A stretch of DNA of 8,855 bases from an uncultured Collinsella sp. Lineage in GTDB: Bacteria; Actinomycetota; Coriobacteriia; Coriobacteriales; Coriobacteriaceae. Below, piece by piece: positions 6,735 through 8,855 of this stretch. The stretch is from the NCBI GenBank assembly GCA_902495265.1, contig CABUWR010000040.1, forward strand, positions 1 to 8,855, given 5' to 3'. The notes under the pieces are model-generated. The model had not been told where the DNA came from and did not search any database. It saw only the letters and a program-made list of their open reading frames with translations. Position 1 is the stretch's first letter. The number at the start of each line of letters is the position of its first letter. The translations under genes and the position numbers were made by a program.

Positions 6735-8171
6735 TTAAAGCTCTAATTCATTCAAACGGAGGATCGCAACAATATAGATCTTGAGCGCCTGCTTGAGCTG
6801 TTCCTCGTTGGCGCACTCGTTGGGGCCGTGCATCTGGCCGCCCCACGCGGGCAGCTCAAGGCCGGTCTCCTCGGGGCCAAACGACACGGCGCGGGCAAAG
6901 TTGCGCGCATACGTGCCGCCGCCCATGGCAAAGGGCTCAGCATGCTTGCCCGTAAACTCGTTATAGGTATCAATAAGCGCCTTCACGGCCGGATCGTCGG
7001 CAGACACCGAGAACGGCACCTTAGCGCGACCCAGCTGGCACGTCACGCCAAAACGGCCCACGAGCGGCTCGAGCTGCTCGCGGATGGTATCGGCACTGGT
7101 GCTATCGGGGAAGCGCACGTCGATGACCTGCTCAATATGGCCATCCGCCACGCGGATGACGCCAGCGTTGCAGGTAAGCGGGCCAAACGCCGGACTCGTC
7201 GCATCGATACCCAGGCCGCGGCCATAGGCATCCGCATGCACAAAGGCCAGGAATTTGACGAACTCGTGCTCGGCAGGCGTCAGCAGGCGCTCATCGCGTG
7301 CACCAAACGCGTCCTCGGCCTCGCGCAGATACGCCACGATCAGGCCGACGGCGTTGATGGTGCCCTCAGGCATCGAAGCGTGGCCGCCAATACCGTGGGC
7401 GAAAATCTGCGCATGCCCGTTATCAAGCGCCGTGATCTCCAGGCGGTCGACGTTCTCAACGGGCGCCGGCAGCTCATCGGCGGCAATCGCAAGCTCGCAG
7501 ATGGACTGCGACGGAATGGCATTGCTCGCCTCGGAGCCGCACCACGACACGATGCGCCCGCCGTCGATCTTGGGGCTCACGAACGTCGCCCCAAACTGGC
7601 CCTTCTCGGCATTGCAGACCGGGAACTCGGCATCGGGCGTAAACAGAAAGTCGGGATTCGCGTAGTTCTCCAGATAATGGTGAACGTCGGACATGCCCAC
7701 TTCCTCATCGCAGCCCAGCAGCGCGCGGAAGGTGTAGCGCGGAACGATGCCGTGCTTGAGCAGGTAGGCGCCGGCGTAGAGCGACAGCACGGCCGGACCC
7801 TTGTCGTCGATCACGCCGCGGCCGAGCAGCCAGCCCTCGCGACGCTCCATCGCAAACGGGTCGGTGTTCCAGCCGGGGCCGGCGGGAACCACGTCCACGT
7901 GGCAGATAGTCGCGAGCTGTTTGTCGCCGCGGCCCGGGATATCGGCGATTCCCACATAGCCCTCGTCATCGCTCGTCTGGTAGCCGAGCTTTTGCGCGAT
8001 ACCGAGCGCGCAATCGAGCGCATCACGGACCGGGCGGCCAAACGGCGCGCCGGGCTCCGCATCGGCAGAAACTGCCACGGACGGATAACTCACCAACTGC
8101 TCGATATCGGCGACGACATCCTCCCAGACCTCGTCGACATACTCGGTAACGCTCTGCTCCACCTGATTCAT
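6735..8171 (-). CDS. PepV-like M20 family dipeptidase (zinc metallopeptidase)
   Basis: Predicted cytosolic di-zinc aminopeptidase/dipeptidase of family M20A, of the PepV/Sapep kind, releasing N-terminal residues from dipeptides. The 478 residues (PepV is about 470) hold the full metal site by analogy with PepV: H91 and D93 in HVDVVPAGPGW, bridging D122 in GVIDDKGP, catalytic E156 and metal ligand E157 in CDEEVG, D180 in TPDAEFP, and H448 in QMHGPNE. The AEFPVCNAEKG stretch is diagnostic of PepV-like rather than DapE or ArgE enzymes. H264 in GIGGHASMPEG lies in the lid domain and probably binds substrate. No signal peptide is seen. The ATG at 8171 follows a near-perfect AAGGAGGT by 5 bases, which excludes an upstream extension. 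The gene lies 55 bp after a HAD phosphatase and ends at a strong terminator. Confidence 0.94.
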   Translation of the reverse strand: MNQVEQSVTEYVDEVWEDVVADIEQLVSYPSVAVSADAEPGAPFGRPVRDALDCALGIAQKLGYQTSDDEGYVGIADIPGRGDKQLATICHVDVVPAGPGWNTDPFAMERREGWLLGRGVIDDKGPAVLSLYAGAYLLKHGIVPRYTFRALLGCDEEVGMSDVHHYLENYANPDFLFTPDAEFPVCNAEKGQFGATFVSPKIDGGRIVSWCGSEASNAIPSQSICELAIAADELPAPVENVDRLEITALDNGHAQIFAHGIGGHASMPEGTINAVGLIVAYLREAEDAFGARDERLLTPAEHEFVKFLAFVHADAYGRGLGIDATSPAFGPLTCNAGVIRVADGHIEQVIDVRFPDSTSADTIREQLEPLVGRFGVTCQLGRAKVPFSVSADDPAVKALIDTYNEFTGKHAEPFAMGGGTYARNFARAVSFGPEETGLELPAWGGQMHGPNECANEEQLKQALKIYIVAILRLNELEL

Positions 8172-8176
8172 GGACG

Positions 8177-8184
8177 ACCTCCTT
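8177..8184 (-). promoter_or_regulatory. Strong ribosome binding site setting the dipeptidase start
   Basis: AAGGAGGT on the minus strand, a full match to the anti-Shine-Dalgarno core, 5 bases before ATG 8171. It rules out the 65-codon frame extension to 8366, which would overlap the upstream HAD gene. Confidence 0.85.
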
Positions 8185-8190
8185 ACCAAT

Positions 8191-8214
8191 GAGCGACGGG
8201 TACGCCCGTCCCTC
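8191..8214 (-). other. Stem-loop between the HAD and dipeptidase genes
   Basis: GACGGG (8195-8200) and CCCGTC (8205-8210) pair around a 4-base loop; beyond one mismatch GAG (8191-8193) pairs with CTC (8212-8214). There is no T-run after it on the minus strand, so it is a poor terminator. It may act as a processing or stability element in a shared mRNA. The rest of the 55-bp gap holds only the dipeptidase ribosome binding site. Confidence 0.4.
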
Positions 8215-8226
8215 ACATTACGTCTA

Positions 8227-8855
8227 TTAGATAGCGAAAAGTTTAGCAAGCTCGGCCACCGAGTGCACCACTGCATCGGCACCCGCCGCCTCGTGCTCGC
8301 CCGGCGCCGCCGCGCCCGAATAGATACCAATGCACGGCACGCCCATTGTGTGTGCGCCCTCCACATCGTTGAAGCGATCGCCGATCATCACGGCCTCGTC
8401 CGCGGTCGCACCCAGGGCCGCCAGGGCATCGCGGACCGAATCCGCCTTGGTCTCGCGCCCCTGCGGCGGATTCATGCCGACCACGGCCTCAAACTGGCAA
8501 ATCCCCAGCTCATGCACCATATCGATGCACTTCGCCTCCATGCGAGACGTCGCGACCGCCATGCGATGCCCCTGCGCGGCAAGGCCATCGAGCAGCTCGG
8601 GGATTCCGTCGAACACGGGATACTCTTCAGGTCCCAGCTCATCAAAAAAGGCACGGTACTCGTCAGCCACCACAAGCGACTCCTCGCGGGAGAAGCCATA
8701 AAAGTCGTGAAAGCTCTTCCACAGGGGCGGCCCGATCATGCGGCGCAGGTCACCCATCTGCGCCTCCGAAAACCCGCGCGCGGCCAACGTCTTGCGCGTC
8801 GAGGTCATCACCGCCCGGCCCGTATCGGCCACCGTGCCGTCAAAATCGAACAGCA
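8227..8855 (-). CDS. HAD-superfamily phosphatase, phosphoglycolate-phosphatase-like (5' end cut by window)
   Basis: Predicted cytosolic phosphatase of HAD subfamily IA, related to Gph/PpaX-type enzymes; the substrate is not determinable. The reading frame runs off the right edge: the first visible residues are LFDFDGTVADTG, which is HAD motif I with its nucleophile Asp, so only a few N-terminal residues are missing, and a GTG at 8832 inside this motif is not the start. A helical cap with IGPPL follows, then motif II VATSR, a lysine in GRETKAD (motif III), and motif IV MIGDRFNDVEGA. The absence of a large inserted cap after motif III separates it from the Cof-type HAD at the other end of the window. 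It ends in two adjacent stop codons, TAA TAG (8229-8224). The next gene starts 55 bp on, so they probably share a transcript. Confidence 0.92.
   Translation of the reverse strand, partial: LFDFDGTVADTGRAVMTSTRKTLAARGFSEAQMGDLRRMIGPPLWKSFHDFYGFSREESLVVADEYRAFFDELGPEEYPVFDGIPELLDGLAAQGHRMAVATSRMEAKCIDMVHELGICQFEAVVGMNPPQGRETKADSVRDALAALGATADEAVMIGDRFNDVEGAHTMGVPCIGIYSGAAAPGEHEAAGADAVVHSVAELAKLFAI

Noticed and set aside
6828..8192. A 454-codon open frame on the plus strand
   Set aside because: Antisense to the dipeptidase, whose complete metal-ligand set shows the minus strand is coding.

Overview
The window is GC-rich and densely coded. Every gene I can support lies on the minus strand, so transcription runs from high to low coordinates. 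Compact operons, strong AAGGAGG-type ribosome binding sites, a Tat-type lipoprotein signal and protein sequences of actinobacterial flavour suggest an Actinomycetota member. My best guess is a gut Coriobacteriia such as Collinsella; this is inference from style and content, with no marker gene present.

Layout in transcription order. (1) 8855-8227: a HAD-superfamily phosphatase of the phosphoglycolate-phosphatase type, cut at its N-terminus by the window edge. (2) 8171-6735: a PepV-like M20 metallodipeptidase, 55 bp downstream and probably co-transcribed. (3) 6713-6635: a very long hairpin followed by a T-rich run, ending that unit. (4) 6634-6441: the leader and promoter region of the phosphate operon, with GTAA-type repeats at roughly two-turn spacing and a GC-rich hairpin. 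(5) 6440-2781: pstS-pstC-pstA-pstB, the complete high-affinity phosphate ABC importer, with overlapping or closely spaced genes. (6) 2725-2688: a textbook intrinsic terminator. (7) 2661-2646: an extended -10 promoter. (8) 2617-761: a Uup-type ABC-F ATPase. (9) 754-1: a Cof-type HAD phosphatase, six bases after the ABC-F stop and cut near its C-terminus by the window edge.

How it works together: PstS, a predicted Tat-exported lipoprotein, captures phosphate outside the membrane. PstC and PstA form the channel and PstB powers it. phoU, often the last gene of pst operons, is absent: a terminator follows pstB directly. The dipeptidase/HAD pair and the ABC-F/HAD pair are separate housekeeping units on either side.

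I see no RNA gene, CRISPR array, insertion sequence or prophage gene, and no new multi-gene system. The most unusual non-coding element is the 69-nt dyad at 6645-6713. Long plus-strand reading frames here are antisense shadows of the minus-strand genes.
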